64,000 nucleotides of DNA from CAYRNY01 sp964425755. Its GTDB lineage: Bacteria > Chloroflexota > Anaerolineae > Aggregatilineales > Aggregatilineaceae. Below are positions 35,542 through 44,885 of this stretch, piece after piece. Made by a program: the position numbers and the translations under genes. The DNA lies in the NCBI GenBank assembly GCA_964425755.1, contig CAYRNY010000018.1, positions 1 through 64,000 of the forward strand, read 5' to 3'. Under the pieces are notes generated by a model. The model did not search any database. It was not told the origin of the DNA and was given only the letters and a program-made list of their open reading frames with translations. Position 1 is the first letter of the stretch, and each line of letters begins with the position of its first letter.

Positions 35542-36720
35542 ATGATCGCTGCATGGATTATTGCCGGGATCGCACTGCTCGTGGTGGGTATCCTGGGCGG
35601 GCTTCTACTCGGTGCTCGCGCGCGCATCCGCGCCCTGGAGCTTGAACACCAAACACGCTTAAACGGCTGCGCAGACCGGCAAACACGCACCGAGACATTA
35701 CGCGACGGGATACTGGCTGCCGTTGATGACGCTTTGCTGGTGCTGGATGCAGACCAAAGAATCCTGTTTGCCAACCCCGCCGCCGAAACCATGCTCGGCC
35801 ACGACCTGGCCGGCAAAACGCTGGTCGCAACCCTGCGGCACCCTGAACTCGAAGCCCTGATTAGCGACGCGCAGATATTGAATGGCGACAGCGTCGAGCG
35901 CCGGATCGAGATGGAACGCCACGTATTACGCGCACGGGCGCTCGCGATTGAGGACGGCGGCCACCGCTTCGAAATATTGACGCTGCGTGACGTGACCGAA
36001 CTGCAACAACTCGAGCGCGCCCGCCGCGAGATGGTAGCGAACGTCACGCACGAACTGAGCCACCCCATCACCGCGATCGGGCTGCTGGCGGACACGCTGT
36101 TGAATGTCGCCACCAAAGAAAAACCCAAACGCATCCGCAAAATGGCAACGGACATCCGCCGCGAAGCTGATACGCTCACCCAACTCGTGCAAGAGATGCG
36201 CGACCTTTCGCTGATCGAGTCCGGGCAGATGCCGATCCGCCTGACGCCGGTCAAACTCGCCCCGATCATCGAAGCCACCGTCGAACAATTGCACTCGCTG
36301 GCGGACAACAAAGACCAAACCATCACCGTCGAGCTGCCCGAAGATTTCGATGTGCTTGCCGACGAGGTGCAAATGCAGCGCGCGCTGAAGAACATCCTGC
36401 ACAACGCGATCAAGTTCTCCCCGGAAAGTGGCCGGATCCACATTTCCGCCCGGCAAAGCGAGGGCGAAGCGATCGTGATGATCAGGGACAGCGGGCCAGG
36501 AATCCCGGATACGGACATATCGCGCATCTTCGAGCGCTTCTTCCAGGTGGATCGCGCCAGGCGTGACGGAACCGGCCTTGGCCTGGCGATCGTGCGGCAC
36601 ATCGTGCGGGCACACGGCGGGCGCGTGTGGGCCGAAAGCACCGAAGGCGAAGGCGCGACCTTCTTCATCACGCTGGCCCTGGCAAATGAAACGCTCGAAC
36701 AACAACCCCCCGGAACATGA
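35542..36720 (+). CDS. PhoR-like sensor histidine kinase
   Basis: A 392-residue kinase. A single N-terminal membrane segment (2-25) and a short linker precede a PAS domain (about 52-155), HisKA with NVTHELSHPIT (phosphorylated H170) and HATPase with NILHNAIKFSPE, DSGPGIPD and GTGLGLAIV. It lacks an extracytoplasmic sensor loop, so the signal is likely internal or through a partner, as in PhoR. It follows its response regulator directly. Confidence 0.93.
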   Translation: MIAAWIIAGIALLVVGILGGLLLGARARIRALELEHQTRLNGCADRQTRTETLRDGILAAVDDALLVLDADQRILFANPAAETMLGHDLAGKTLVATLRHPELEALISDAQILNGDSVERRIEMERHVLRARALAIEDGGHRFEILTLRDVTELQQLERARREMVANVTHELSHPITAIGLLADTLLNVATKEKPKRIRKMATDIRREADTLTQLVQEMRDLSLIESGQMPIRLTPVKLAPIIEATVEQLHSLADNKDQTITVELPEDFDVLADEVQMQRALKNILHNAIKFSPESGRIHISARQSEGEAIVMIRDSGPGIPDTDISRIFERFFQVDRARRDGTGLGLAIVRHIVRAHGGRVWAESTEGEGATFFITLALANETLEQQPPGT

Positions 36721-36725
36721 AATAA

Positions 36726-36758
36726 CCCGGCGATGGCATTTCAAGCGCTTTCGCCGGG
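36726..36758. terminator. Hairpin between convergent kinase and icd genes
   Basis: CCCGGCGA (36726-36733) and TCGCCGGG (36751-36758) form a perfect 8-bp stem with a 17-base loop, 5 bases after the kinase stop. No T-run follows on either side, so termination is only suggested. Confidence 0.4.
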
Positions 36759-36804
36759 CCAGGTGGCTGGACGTTCACGAACAGCCAGATTGTGCCGCCG
36801 GGAC

Positions 36805-38064
36805 TCAGTCCAGGAAACGATCCATATTGTTGATCAGGTGTGTGGCGAACTCGCTGGTCTTGACGGTCGTCGCGCCCTCCATCTGCCGCGCAAAATCATA
36901 GGTCACGGTCTTCCGCCGAATGGTCTCGGTGTAGGCTTTTTCGACCAGCGCTGCCGCTTCCCACCAGCCCAGGAACTCCAACATCATCACGCCGCTGAAC
37001 ATGAGTGAACCGGGATTGACCTTGTCCATATCCGTGTACTTCGGCGCGGTGCCGTGCGTGGCCTCGAACAACATCACGCTGTCACCGATATTCGCACCGG
37101 GCGCGATCCCTACCCCGCCGACCTGCGCGGCCAGCGCGTCGGAGAGATAATCGCCGTTCAGGTTCGGGGCGATGATGACATCAAACTCCGCCGGGCGCAG
37201 CAGCATATGCTGGAAGATGATGTCCGCGATGCGGTCTTTGATCACGATCTTGCCCTCAGGCTGCTTACCGTCGTACTTGTCCCACAGTTCATCCTCGGTG
37301 ATGGTTTGATCACCAAACTCTTCAGCGGCGACCTCATAACACCACTTGCGGAACGCGCCCTCGGTGAATTTCTGGATATTGCCCTTGTGCATCACGGTGA
37401 TACTCTTACGGCCCCGGTCGAGCGCATACTTGATCGCCGCGCGCATCAGACGCTTGGTCCCGAACGCGCTGATCGGCTTAACGCCCAGGCCGGCCCCGTC
37501 GAAAAACTCCTCGCCCATCTCCTCGCGCAGGAACTTTGCCACCCTCTTATTTTCCGGCGTGCCCGACTCATATTCGATCCCTGCGTACACATCCTCGGTA
37601 TTCTCGCGGTAAATTACCATATCAACCAGATCGGGACGACGCATCGGCGACGGCACGCCCTCGTACCATTTCACCGGGCGCACGCAGGAATACAGGTCGA
37701 GCACCTGGCGCAGCGTCACATTCAAACTGCGGAAACCACCCCCGACCGGCGTCGTCAGCGGTCCTTTGATCCCGACCAGGAACTCGCGCAGCGCGTCGAA
37801 CGTTTCCTCTGGCATATAGTCCCCGTCGTAAATCTCAGCCGCCTTCTCACCGGAATAAATCTCCATCCAGGCGATCTTGCGCTTGCCGCCGTAGGCTTTC
37901 GCCACCGCCGCATCCCAGATTCGCTTGGACGCGGTCATGATATCGCGCCCAATACCGTCCCCCTCAATAAAGGCAATAATCGGGTTGTCAGGGATGCAAT
38001 GTTCCCCATCCAGGCAGGTGATCTTCTCGCCTTCGTCGGGGACCACAATGTGCTTATATGTCAT
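36805..38064 (-). CDS. icd: NADP-dependent isocitrate dehydrogenase
   Basis: A 419-residue TCA-cycle enzyme of the Escherichia coli Icd type, converting isocitrate to 2-oxoglutarate. The substrate loop FRSLNVTLRQ contains S113, equivalent to the E. coli phosphorylation site. NADP preference is supported by APKYTDMDKVNPGS, which keeps the Lys-Tyr that contact the 2'-phosphate. GDGIGRDIM and NLNGDYLSDALAAQVGG are further family blocks. The ribosome binding site AAGGAGCTAAGAG is good. No icd kinase/phosphatase gene is seen. Confidence 0.97.
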   Translation of the reverse strand: MTYKHIVVPDEGEKITCLDGEHCIPDNPIIAFIEGDGIGRDIMTASKRIWDAAVAKAYGGKRKIAWMEIYSGEKAAEIYDGDYMPEETFDALREFLVGIKGPLTTPVGGGFRSLNVTLRQVLDLYSCVRPVKWYEGVPSPMRRPDLVDMVIYRENTEDVYAGIEYESGTPENKRVAKFLREEMGEEFFDGAGLGVKPISAFGTKRLMRAAIKYALDRGRKSITVMHKGNIQKFTEGAFRKWCYEVAAEEFGDQTITEDELWDKYDGKQPEGKIVIKDRIADIIFQHMLLRPAEFDVIIAPNLNGDYLSDALAAQVGGVGIAPGANIGDSVMLFEATHGTAPKYTDMDKVNPGSLMFSGVMMLEFLGWWEAAALVEKAYTETIRRKTVTYDFARQMEGATTVKTSEFATHLINNMDRFLD

Positions 38065-38099
38065 GTTCTCTTAGCTCCTTAAGATGTAGAACAATGTCC

Positions 38100-38137
38100 A
38101 AAACCACACAGCCCGGATGGGAAAGCCGGGCCGTGGT
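38100..38137 (-). terminator. Terminator of the thioredoxin-like operon
   Basis: On the minus strand CCGGGC-type arms (plus-strand GCCCGG 38111-38116 and CCGGGC 38126-38131), extended by CCAC/GTGG, are followed by GGTTTTGG. It separates the upstream redox genes from icd. Confidence 0.55.
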
Positions 38138-38147
38138 GAATCACTGC

Positions 38148-38681
38148 TTACGTTTTCCACTTGACAGTGCAGCCAACCGCTTCCGTCACCGGCACCGGGA
38201 CCGGATCCCCCGCCAGCACAGCATCCAGCGCGTGCCGCAGATATGGCTGTTTGACGGCTTCCGCGCGCTCATAGTTATCATCGATCGCGCCGCGATAGCG
38301 TAGCACACCATCGCCATCCAGCAAAAACACGTGCGGGGTGCGCGTCGCGCCATAGGCCCGCGCCACTTCCTGGCTTTCGTCGCGCAGGTAGAGGAAGTTG
38401 AAACCGCGTTCTTCCGCACGCTGCTGCATGTGTTCAAAATCGTCTTCGGGATACTTCTCAGCATCATTCGGGTTGATCGCGACCAACACGACGTCCTTAT
38501 CGCGGTAATCCCACTGGATCGCGATCATGCGGTCTTCCCACGCCTGCACATAGGGACAGTGGTTGCAGCTAAAGATGACCACAACCACCTGGTGCTCTTC
38601 CAGCAACTCAGACAACGTGTACGTGTCACCATCGACATCCGGCAGGGAGAAATCTGGCCCGCGCTGTCCAATTTCCAACAT
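38148..38681 (-). CDS. Thioredoxin-fold AhpC/TSA-like protein
   Basis: A 177-residue cytoplasmic protein starting MLEIGQRGPDFSLPDVDG. The redox centre is C39-N-H-C42 in SCNHCPYVQ, followed by VLVAINPND, the YLRDESQEVARAYGATRTPHVFLLD block with the cis-Pro, and YRGAIDDN. This matches the redoxin subgroup with CxxC rather than a one-Cys peroxiredoxin. It likely acts as a thiol reductase or peroxidase; the partner is unknown. The small thioredoxin-fold gene lies 30 bases upstream on the same strand. Confidence 0.88.
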   Translation of the reverse strand: MLEIGQRGPDFSLPDVDGDTYTLSELLEEHQVVVVIFSCNHCPYVQAWEDRMIAIQWDYRDKDVVLVAINPNDAEKYPEDDFEHMQQRAEERGFNFLYLRDESQEVARAYGATRTPHVFLLDGDGVLRYRGAIDDNYERAEAVKQPYLRHALDAVLAGDPVPVPVTEAVGCTVKWKT

Positions 38682-38711
38682 TTGTATCAGCCTCCTTCAC
38701 TGGTTGACCGA

Positions 38712-39032
38712 TCAGGCGTCAGCCCGTGCTTTGATAATAGCATGTTTGATCATCGACCGAGGGGGCAACGGCGACGGGCGCCCTTCCTCGGTATGATACA
38801 GGCGGCAGGTTAAGCGTGCAGGTAGTTCAGCCGCGTGGGGATCGATGTCGGTGTTGTTGACGCGGATCGTAGGCGACCCGCGAAACTGCCAGCGCTTGGC
38901 TTCCTCATCGGTCCGCACCTCGATCCGCTCGACCTCGGCGTCAACGCCTAGCTCGTCGAGAACTTGCTGCAAACGCTGCCACGCTTCGGGGTGTGACGGG
39001 CACTCTTCCCACCATAGAAATTGGATTCGCAT
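38712..39032 (-). CDS. Small thioredoxin-fold protein
   Basis: A 106-residue protein starting MRIQFLWWEECPSHPEAW. The single active-site Cys in CPSH follows the first beta-strand, and GSPTIRVNNTDIDP gives the cis-Pro loop. The second Cys of the classical CxxC motif is absent (replaced by His). It resembles DUF2703-like or alkylmercury lyase-associated thioredoxin-like proteins. It is probably co-transcribed with the following redoxin gene. Confidence 0.75.
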   Translation of the reverse strand: MRIQFLWWEECPSHPEAWQRLQQVLDELGVDAEVERIEVRTDEEAKRWQFRGSPTIRVNNTDIDPHAAELPARLTCRLYHTEEGRPSPLPPRSMIKHAIIKARADA

Positions 39033-39382
39033 AGCTCGACCTCGCTTAGTTTAGATGCACGATGATCCCGTAAAGATGCAGAAACGTAAAGTCTTCAGCG
39101 GGATCTGTTAGCCAGAAGACTCTCGGCAGGCGGTTTCTGATTGCCACCGCCCGATACACATTTGATGCAATAGCATGACCAACTACCTAGTGCCTTAAAC
39201 CTGATTTTCATTTAACATGAAAGAAAGAATTAACAAAGCATTGTAAAAGAGTAGTGACATATATGTTTCTACAGCGAACCGGTACGATGAAATCAGCATT
39301 GGCGGCACCGGATTTGTCTTGATCGGGGTTCCTATATCAAGATATAGGGTAACTAGGCATCGGGAGCAACTGTTTCTAAGAC
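39033..39382. other. 350-base intergenic region between divergent genes
   Basis: No gene is seen. It holds a 7-bp inverted repeat AGTCTTC (39090-39096)/GAAGACT (39115-39121), a short palindrome TTTCAT-5-ATGAAA (39206-39222) in an A+T-rich stretch, and the operator-like palindrome described separately at 39331-39348. Promoters for both flanking genes must lie here. Confidence 0.5.
39319..39348 (+). promoter_or_regulatory. Promoter overlapped by an 18-bp palindrome
   Basis: TTGATC (39319-39324) is 18 bases from TATAGG (39343-39348). The perfect palindrome CCTATATC-AA-GATATAGG (39331-39348) overlaps the -10 region, a typical position for a repressor site. The start codon of the CPBP protease gene is 34 bases downstream. 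Confidence 0.5.
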
Positions 39383-40195
39383 ATGGGTTTGTGGGCTATG
39401 ACAAGAGCACTTGCCGTGTATCACATCGTGCTTTGGGCCGGCCTTTATACGATGGTGATTGATGGTCTAGGATGGATCGCCTTCGCCGCTTACACCATCG
39501 TGTTGCCGCTTGGTGCGCTGGCAATCTGGTTTATCTTTCGCCGCCGGTTACCCGCACTAAAGGCGAATATCCATCCGGGCGCGTTGCGCCACGCACTGAC
39601 GGGAAGCATGCTGGCCGCCACGGTTCCCGCAGCGATCTTCGGGCTGCTGCTGGTACTCAACTGGGTGACGGATGTGCAGCACGACACCAGCGTATCCGGC
39701 GTCATCACCGCGATCCTGATCCCGCAGGTTTTCGTCGCGACTGCGGAGGAATTCGCGTTTCGCGGCGTCACACAACCTGCATTGACGGCTCGCTTTGGCC
39801 CTGCAGCCGGGCTAGGTGTGACTGCGCTGCTGTTTGGCGTGTTTCACATCCCAAACGTATTGTACCAGAACGTCCCCGCCGCGCTGATCCCGCTGGCGAT
39901 CGGCACACTGACGTTGATGGGCTGGGTCTTCGGACAGGCATACCGTCGCACCGGGCAGCGTCTGGTGTTGCCGATCGCGTTGCACTATGGTTGGAATATC
40001 GCCAGCTTTGGGGTAGAAGACATGCTGTATTATGATACTGCCGGACCGCGTTGGATTGCAGGTTCTCCCGCATGGTTCCCGGAATCGGGCCTTCTGGGGA
40101 CATTGGGGCTTGCCTTACTCGGTCTTGCTATCATGCGCTTGCTCCCCGCCGAAGGCTCGCATCGGGGCAACACCCAGGTAACCAGCAGTCCCTAG
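39383..40195 (+). CDS. CPBP family intramembrane metalloprotease
   Basis: A 270-residue protein with about seven hydrophobic helices. The Abi/CPBP motifs are present: EEFAFR (E122, E123, R127), FGVFH (H155) and HYGWN (H201, N205). Eukaryotic members cleave CAAX proteins; bacterial ones are linked to bacteriocin immunity or stress, but the substrate is unknown here. No ribosome binding site is clear for ATG 39383; ATG 39398 (MTRALAVYH) is an alternative. A palindrome overlaps its promoter. Confidence 0.9.
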   Translation: MGLWAMTRALAVYHIVLWAGLYTMVIDGLGWIAFAAYTIVLPLGALAIWFIFRRRLPALKANIHPGALRHALTGSMLAATVPAAIFGLLLVLNWVTDVQHDTSVSGVITAILIPQVFVATAEEFAFRGVTQPALTARFGPAAGLGVTALLFGVFHIPNVLYQNVPAALIPLAIGTLTLMGWVFGQAYRRTGQRLVLPIALHYGWNIASFGVEDMLYYDTAGPRWIAGSPAWFPESGLLGTLGLALLGLAIMRLLPAEGSHRGNTQVTSSP

Positions 40196-40201
40196 CATTT
40201 C

Positions 40202-43081
40202 GTGATCGGACCTCAGGTGATGAACCGTCTTATGCTCGCGGAACCCATGCGCACCATGCTTGACGCCATACCGGATGCCGTATTTATCGTGCATCCTGAA
40301 ACACTGCAAATCGTGCACGCAAACCACTTCGCCGAGCAGATCACGGGGCTTGCCGCGGACGAACTGCAACAACGTGGCCTGCCCGATCTACACCCCGAGC
40401 AAGCACGAGCCGATACCATGGAGAAGCTCGCGCACCTGCATGACAATGAAACCGCCTCGATCGAGTATAAAGCGATATTGACCCCGTCACAGGCCCCAGG
40501 GCGCACCGTAGCGGTCAGAATCTCGCGCACTACTCTTGACGGGCAAGCCTGGCTGTTCGCGGTCGCTCGCGACATCAATGAGCTTTGCGACGTTGAACAG
40601 CAATTGCAGGAAAACACGATCCTGTACCATTCACTGATCGCGGGCCTGTCGGACCTGATGTTCCGCATCACAGAAGACGGCATCTACCGGGATTTTCATA
40701 TCCCTGAAACGAGCAACCTCGAAAGCCCACCGCCCGACGCCATCATCGGGAAGCATGTCCGCGAGGTCGTGCCCGAACACGTCACGCAAGCGGTGATGCC
40801 CGTTATCCAGCACGTGATACAGACACGCACCATCGGGACCGTGGAATACTCGATCGAAGAACACGACGGGCTGCGCCATTATGAAGCACGCTTCGTGCCC
40901 AGCATCGCCAACGAGATCATCGCCGTGGTGCGCGACATTACGCAGCGCAAACGCGAAACCGATATCCTGCGCGACAACGAGAAGATGGCACGCGCTTTGA
41001 TCAACGCATCTGGCGACTCGGCAGTCTTGATCGACCGCGATTGGACCATCTTAGCGATCAACGATATCGCCGCCGAACGCCTCGGGCACACCCCCGAAGA
41101 CATGCTGAACAACTGCTTGCTCGATTACTTTCCGCCAGAAACGGCCAAAGCGCGCGAAGCGAGAGTCCAGACGTTGCTGGCGACCAAGCAGCCGATCAGG
41201 TTTAGCGACACACGACAAGACCGCATCTTTTATAACCGGGTCAGCCCCATCCTGGACAAGAATGGCGACGTTGCCCGGATTGCGATATTTGCGCGTGACA
41301 TCACCAAGCAACGGCAGGACGAAGCGGAGCTCAAACATCAAAGCATGCTCTTCAAGGCTGTAGCCGAAGCAACGCGGTGCTTGCTCGCACCTGGGCATTA
41401 CAAACAGACGATGCTTGAGGCGATGGCGATTCTCGGCCAGACCGCGAAGGTCGATCGCATGGTCGTGTTTGAAAACCGGCCCCACCCCGAAACAGGCGTG
41501 CCGATCCTGGACGAATGTTGTTTGTGGGAAAATGACACCCTGCCCGACCATGCTAGAGCAACGTTACCGACCGCCGATAGGCGCGCACATGACAGCTTCC
41601 AGCACTGGTCTGCGCACCTGAAGGCAGGGGACAGCGTCGGTGGCCCTGTGAGCCAACTATCAGAAACCGAACGCAGCCTGCTGCGGGTACCCGACGGACA
41701 ACTGTCCGTTCTTGCCGTGCCGATTTTCGTGAACCGCATTTTTTGGGGCTTTATCCGCCTGGATGACTGCCAGCGCGAACGGCAGTGGACCGACGCCGAG
41801 ATCAACGCAGTTCGGACGATGGCAGCCAGCCTGGGCAGCGCGATCGCACGCATGCAGATCGAAAGCGATCTGCGCGACGAAACACGCTTCATCGACACCG
41901 TGCGCCGCATCGGGAACAGCCTGACGCTGACGCGCAACCCGGAAGATGTGTTGGGACAACTGTTGGTTCAGATTCGTTCTGTGATCCCCTACCAGACCGC
42001 TAATGCGCTATTGCTGGATGGCGAGACAGCGCATATTGTCGCGTCGCACAGGCACGAGCAAATTGACGACACCACAGACAAGCAGCCTTGCGCGTGCGTC
42101 AACATTCATGAACTGCCCTACCTGCAGCTCATGCAGGTGACGCACGACCCGTATGCCAGCCCGGATGTCAGCGTCGATCCCAACTGGAAGGCCGCCCCAG
42201 AAACCTCGTGGGTCAAATCCTGGCTGGGCGCGCCGATCGTCTTTAACGGCGAGGTACAGGGTTTCCTCGCGCTAAATTCGGCGGAAAAAGGCTTTTACAC
42301 GTACGATTACGCCTCGAAGATCAAGTACTTTGCGCAGCAGGCCGCGATCGCGCTCAAGAATGCGCGTTATGTAGCGGAGATTGAGGATTTGGAGCGTGTC
42401 AAATCGGAGATCATCCACATCGCCTCGCATGACCTGCGCACTCCCCTGACGCGTATTCGCGAAGCGGCACAGCAGATGCGCGACGCTGCGGATACGCCGT
42501 TCACGCCCAAACAGCGCCGCGCGCTGGAGATTATGCTGGGTGCGGCCCGCGATATGGACCACATCATCTCAAACATCTTATCGCTGGAGCGGATCGAAGC
42601 GCAGCGGCGTGAGGCACAACCGATCTACTGGCAGAAGCTGATCGACAAAGCGATCGCCGGCGCGCAAGAAGAGCTGAGCATCCATAACCACGCGCTGACC
42701 GTTGACTGTATGCCCGATTTACCAGTCACGCGTGGCAACCCCTTCAAACTGGAACGCGCGATCTACAACCTGCTGCATAACGCGATCAAATACACGCCTC
42801 CTGGCGGGAATATTCATATCCGGGCGGAACTCCGCCCCTATGGCACACAGAACACTATCGCGATCGAGGTGGAAGACAACGGCATTGGCATCCCGCCGGA
42901 GAAGCAGAACGGCCTTTTCCAGCCGTTCTATCGTGTGCAGCAACGCAGTGCAGAACATATCCCCGGCACCGGTCTGGGCCTGTCCATGACCAAAGCCGTG
43001 ATCGAAGAACATAACGGGAACGTCTACTTCGATAGCGTACCCGGACAGGGAAGCCTGTTTGGTTTTTGGGTGCCGATTTAG
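40202..43081 (+). CDS. Large multi-sensor PAS-GAF histidine kinase
   Basis: A soluble kinase of up to 959 residues. Three PAS domains (about 15-130, 140-255 and 262-385) are followed by two GAF domains (about 392-560 and 570-725), HisKA with ASHDLRTPLTRIRE (H743) and HATPase with NLLHNAIKYTPPGG, EDNGIGIPPE and GTGLGLSMT. No membrane segment is present, so it senses internal or small diffusible signals. The GTG 40202 has no ribosome binding site; ATG 40220 or 40232 may be the true start. No response regulator is adjacent. Confidence 0.9.
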   Translation: MIGPQVMNRLMLAEPMRTMLDAIPDAVFIVHPETLQIVHANHFAEQITGLAADELQQRGLPDLHPEQARADTMEKLAHLHDNETASIEYKAILTPSQAPGRTVAVRISRTTLDGQAWLFAVARDINELCDVEQQLQENTILYHSLIAGLSDLMFRITEDGIYRDFHIPETSNLESPPPDAIIGKHVREVVPEHVTQAVMPVIQHVIQTRTIGTVEYSIEEHDGLRHYEARFVPSIANEIIAVVRDITQRKRETDILRDNEKMARALINASGDSAVLIDRDWTILAINDIAAERLGHTPEDMLNNCLLDYFPPETAKAREARVQTLLATKQPIRFSDTRQDRIFYNRVSPILDKNGDVARIAIFARDITKQRQDEAELKHQSMLFKAVAEATRCLLAPGHYKQTMLEAMAILGQTAKVDRMVVFENRPHPETGVPILDECCLWENDTLPDHARATLPTADRRAHDSFQHWSAHLKAGDSVGGPVSQLSETERSLLRVPDGQLSVLAVPIFVNRIFWGFIRLDDCQRERQWTDAEINAVRTMAASLGSAIARMQIESDLRDETRFIDTVRRIGNSLTLTRNPEDVLGQLLVQIRSVIPYQTANALLLDGETAHIVASHRHEQIDDTTDKQPCACVNIHELPYLQLMQVTHDPYASPDVSVDPNWKAAPETSWVKSWLGAPIVFNGEVQGFLALNSAEKGFYTYDYASKIKYFAQQAAIALKNARYVAEIEDLERVKSEIIHIASHDLRTPLTRIREAAQQMRDAADTPFTPKQRRALEIMLGAARDMDHIISNILSLERIEAQRREAQPIYWQKLIDKAIAGAQEELSIHNHALTVDCMPDLPVTRGNPFKLERAIYNLLHNAIKYTPPGGNIHIRAELRPYGTQNTIAIEVEDNGIGIPPEKQNGLFQPFYRVQQRSAEHIPGTGLGLSMTKAVIEEHNGNVYFDSVPGQGSLFGFWVPI

Positions 43082-43122
43082 CACAAGCTGGCGCTTGCAG
43101 AAGGCATGAACCGCCTTGACGC

Positions 43123-43506
43123 TCAGGCCGGGCGCGTATCCTCGTCCCGCGCCGCGAGCAGGACATCCATCGTGTCGACCGCGTGCCGCAAATGCGGAAT
43201 CACGATCGAGCCGCCGACGATCAGCGCCACGTTGAACGCTTCGAGCAGCTCCTCTTCGCTCACGTCAAGCTGCACGCATTGGATCAGGTGATAATCGATG
43301 CAGTCATTACAGCGCAGTACCATCGAGGCGACCAGGCCCATCATCTCTTTTGTGCGGGCATCCAACGCCCCGTCCCGGTATGCGGCCTCGTCCAGGTTGA
43401 AAAAACGTTTGATCCCCAGGTGCCCGGCTTCGAGAATGCGCGTGTTCTGGCGCTGGCGTTCTGCACGGAACCGGTTTAATCGCTGGCGAATATCATCGGT
43501 CATCAT
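43123..43506 (-). CDS. Carboxymuconolactone decarboxylase/AhpD-like protein
   Basis: A 127-residue all-helical protein. The AhpD-type redox motif is C66-N-D-C69-I-D-Y-H73 (RCNDCIDYH). Such proteins act in alkylhydroperoxide reduction or as small decarboxylases; the CxxC-x3-H pattern favours a redox role. AGGAGGC precedes the ATG. It is the last gene of an rlmN-moaD-AhpD-like operon (9 bases after moaD). Confidence 0.88.
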   Translation of the reverse strand: MMTDDIRQRLNRFRAERQRQNTRILEAGHLGIKRFFNLDEAAYRDGALDARTKEMMGLVASMVLRCNDCIDYHLIQCVQLDVSEEELLEAFNVALIVGGSIVIPHLRHAVDTMDVLLAARDEDTRPA

Positions 43507-43515
43507 AGCAGCCTC

Positions 43516-43761
43516 CTAACCTCCGGCAATGTAAGGAAAAATCGCAACACGATCCCCATCATGCAACACAGCATCCGGCTCGGCATGAGTCTGGTTGACG
43601 GCGAAATGCCACGACGCCTGGTGCCCCGCCAGCGCCGGATAGTCGCGCAACAACCGGGCGACCAGGTCCTCCAGACGCGCACCATCAGGCAGTGTGACGT
43701 CGTGCTGGTGCGTGCCGGTTGATTCGCGCAAACTGGCGAAGAAGCGTACCGTTACCTGCAT
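43516..43761 (-). CDS. moaD: MoaD/ThiS-family sulfur carrier protein
   Basis: An 81-residue ubiquitin-fold protein, the usual size of MoaD. It begins MQVTVRFFASLRESTGT and ends in AIFPYIAGG with the di-Gly tail required for adenylation and thiocarboxylation. No MoaE, MoeB or ThiF-like gene is adjacent, so whether it serves molybdopterin or another sulfur transfer is open. It starts 6 bases after rlmN. Confidence 0.85.
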   Translation of the reverse strand: MQVTVRFFASLRESTGTHQHDVTLPDGARLEDLVARLLRDYPALAGHQASWHFAVNQTHAEPDAVLHDGDRVAIFPYIAGG

Positions 43762-43767
43762 GCGTGA

Positions 43768-44841
43768 TCACTCCTCTGACGATGCCTGCTGATGCCCGGC
43801 GCGTGCAACCTTAGCCTTTAGCTGCCCGCAGCCCGCCTGGATATCGATCCCGCGCCGCACGCGCACCGTGCTGCCAACACGATACTGCCGCAACACAGCC
43901 TGGAACGCCGCCACACGGACGGGATCGGACGGCTGGCCGCTGTAGCCTTCGGTCGGATTCAACGGGATCAGGTTAACGTGGCATTTCAAATCCCGCAGCA
44001 GCCGGCCCAGCTTTTCGGCCTGCTCAATCGTATCGTTTTCGCCTGCAATGAGCGCCCATTCGAACGTGATGCGCCGCCCCGTCTGCGCGACGTAGTCCCG
44101 CGCCGCTGCCATCAACTCGGACAGCGGCCAACGCTTGTTGACTGGCAGCAATTGGTCGCGCTCCTGGTCCGTCGCGGCGTGAAGGCTGATCGCCAGCCCG
44201 ACCTGCAACCCTTCTTCGGCAAAGCGGCGAATCTGTGGCACAAGGCCGACCGTACTCAACGTGATGTGGCGCTGCCCGATATTCAGCCCGGACTCGTCGT
44301 TCAGTCGCCGGATCGCCTCCAGCGTCGCATCGTAGTTATGCAGCGGCTCGCCCATGCCCATCAACACGACATTGCTCAGGCGTTCGCCGTTCGCTTCCAG
44401 TTCGCGGGCAAAGACAAGCACCTGTTCAACGATCTCACCCGTGGTCAGGTGGCGCGCAAAGCCCATCTGCCCGGTCGCACAGAACACGCAGCCCATCGCG
44501 CAGCCCGCCTGGGTGCTGATGCAGGCTGTGCGGCGGTCATCATCATACGTCATCAGGACGCTTTCGATAACCTGACCGTCCGCCAGCCGCCACAGCCGCT
44601 TGACCGTCTGCCCGTCACTGGAGTGCAGTTCCGTCACCGGCTGTAACGTGGTGAGCGTAAACTCTGCGTCCAGGCGCGCGCGCAGCGTCTTCGGCAGGTT
44701 GGTCATGGCGTCAAACGTGGTGACCTTGTGCTGGTACAGCCATTCCCAGACCTGCCGCACGCGGTAAGCAGCCACGTCCCACACGCTTAACAATGCCGCC
44801 AGTTCGTTGAACGAATAATCGTAGATCGGTTTCTTCTGCAC
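43768..44841 (-). CDS. rlmN: Dual-specificity 23S rRNA/tRNA methyltransferase RlmN
   Basis: A 357-residue radical SAM enzyme making 2-methyladenosine at A2503 of 23S rRNA and A37 of tRNA. The cluster motif is C114-AMG-C118-VF-C121. GMGEPLHNYD is the SAM-binding GGEP-like block and SLHAATDQERDQLLPVNK is a family signature. The second methyl-carrying Cys is C338 in QAGCGQL. The length is normal. An AGGAGT-type site precedes the ATG. It heads the operon with moaD and the AhpD-like gene. Confidence 0.96.
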   Translation of the reverse strand: MQKKPIYDYSFNELAALLSVWDVAAYRVRQVWEWLYQHKVTTFDAMTNLPKTLRARLDAEFTLTTLQPVTELHSSDGQTVKRLWRLADGQVIESVLMTYDDDRRTACISTQAGCAMGCVFCATGQMGFARHLTTGEIVEQVLVFARELEANGERLSNVVLMGMGEPLHNYDATLEAIRRLNDESGLNIGQRHITLSTVGLVPQIRRFAEEGLQVGLAISLHAATDQERDQLLPVNKRWPLSELMAAARDYVAQTGRRITFEWALIAGENDTIEQAEKLGRLLRDLKCHVNLIPLNPTEGYSGQPSDPVRVAAFQAVLRQYRVGSTVRVRRGIDIQAGCGQLKAKVARAGHQQASSEE

Positions 44842-44885
44842 AGGTACTCCTCAAACACTCGCTTTCCGTTCAGTTCCGCATGACG

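Noticed and set aside
35526..36671. 381-codon minus-strand frame opposite the PhoR-like kinase
   Set aside because: Ser/Arg-rich translation of the antisense strand; the plus-strand kinase has all expected motifs.
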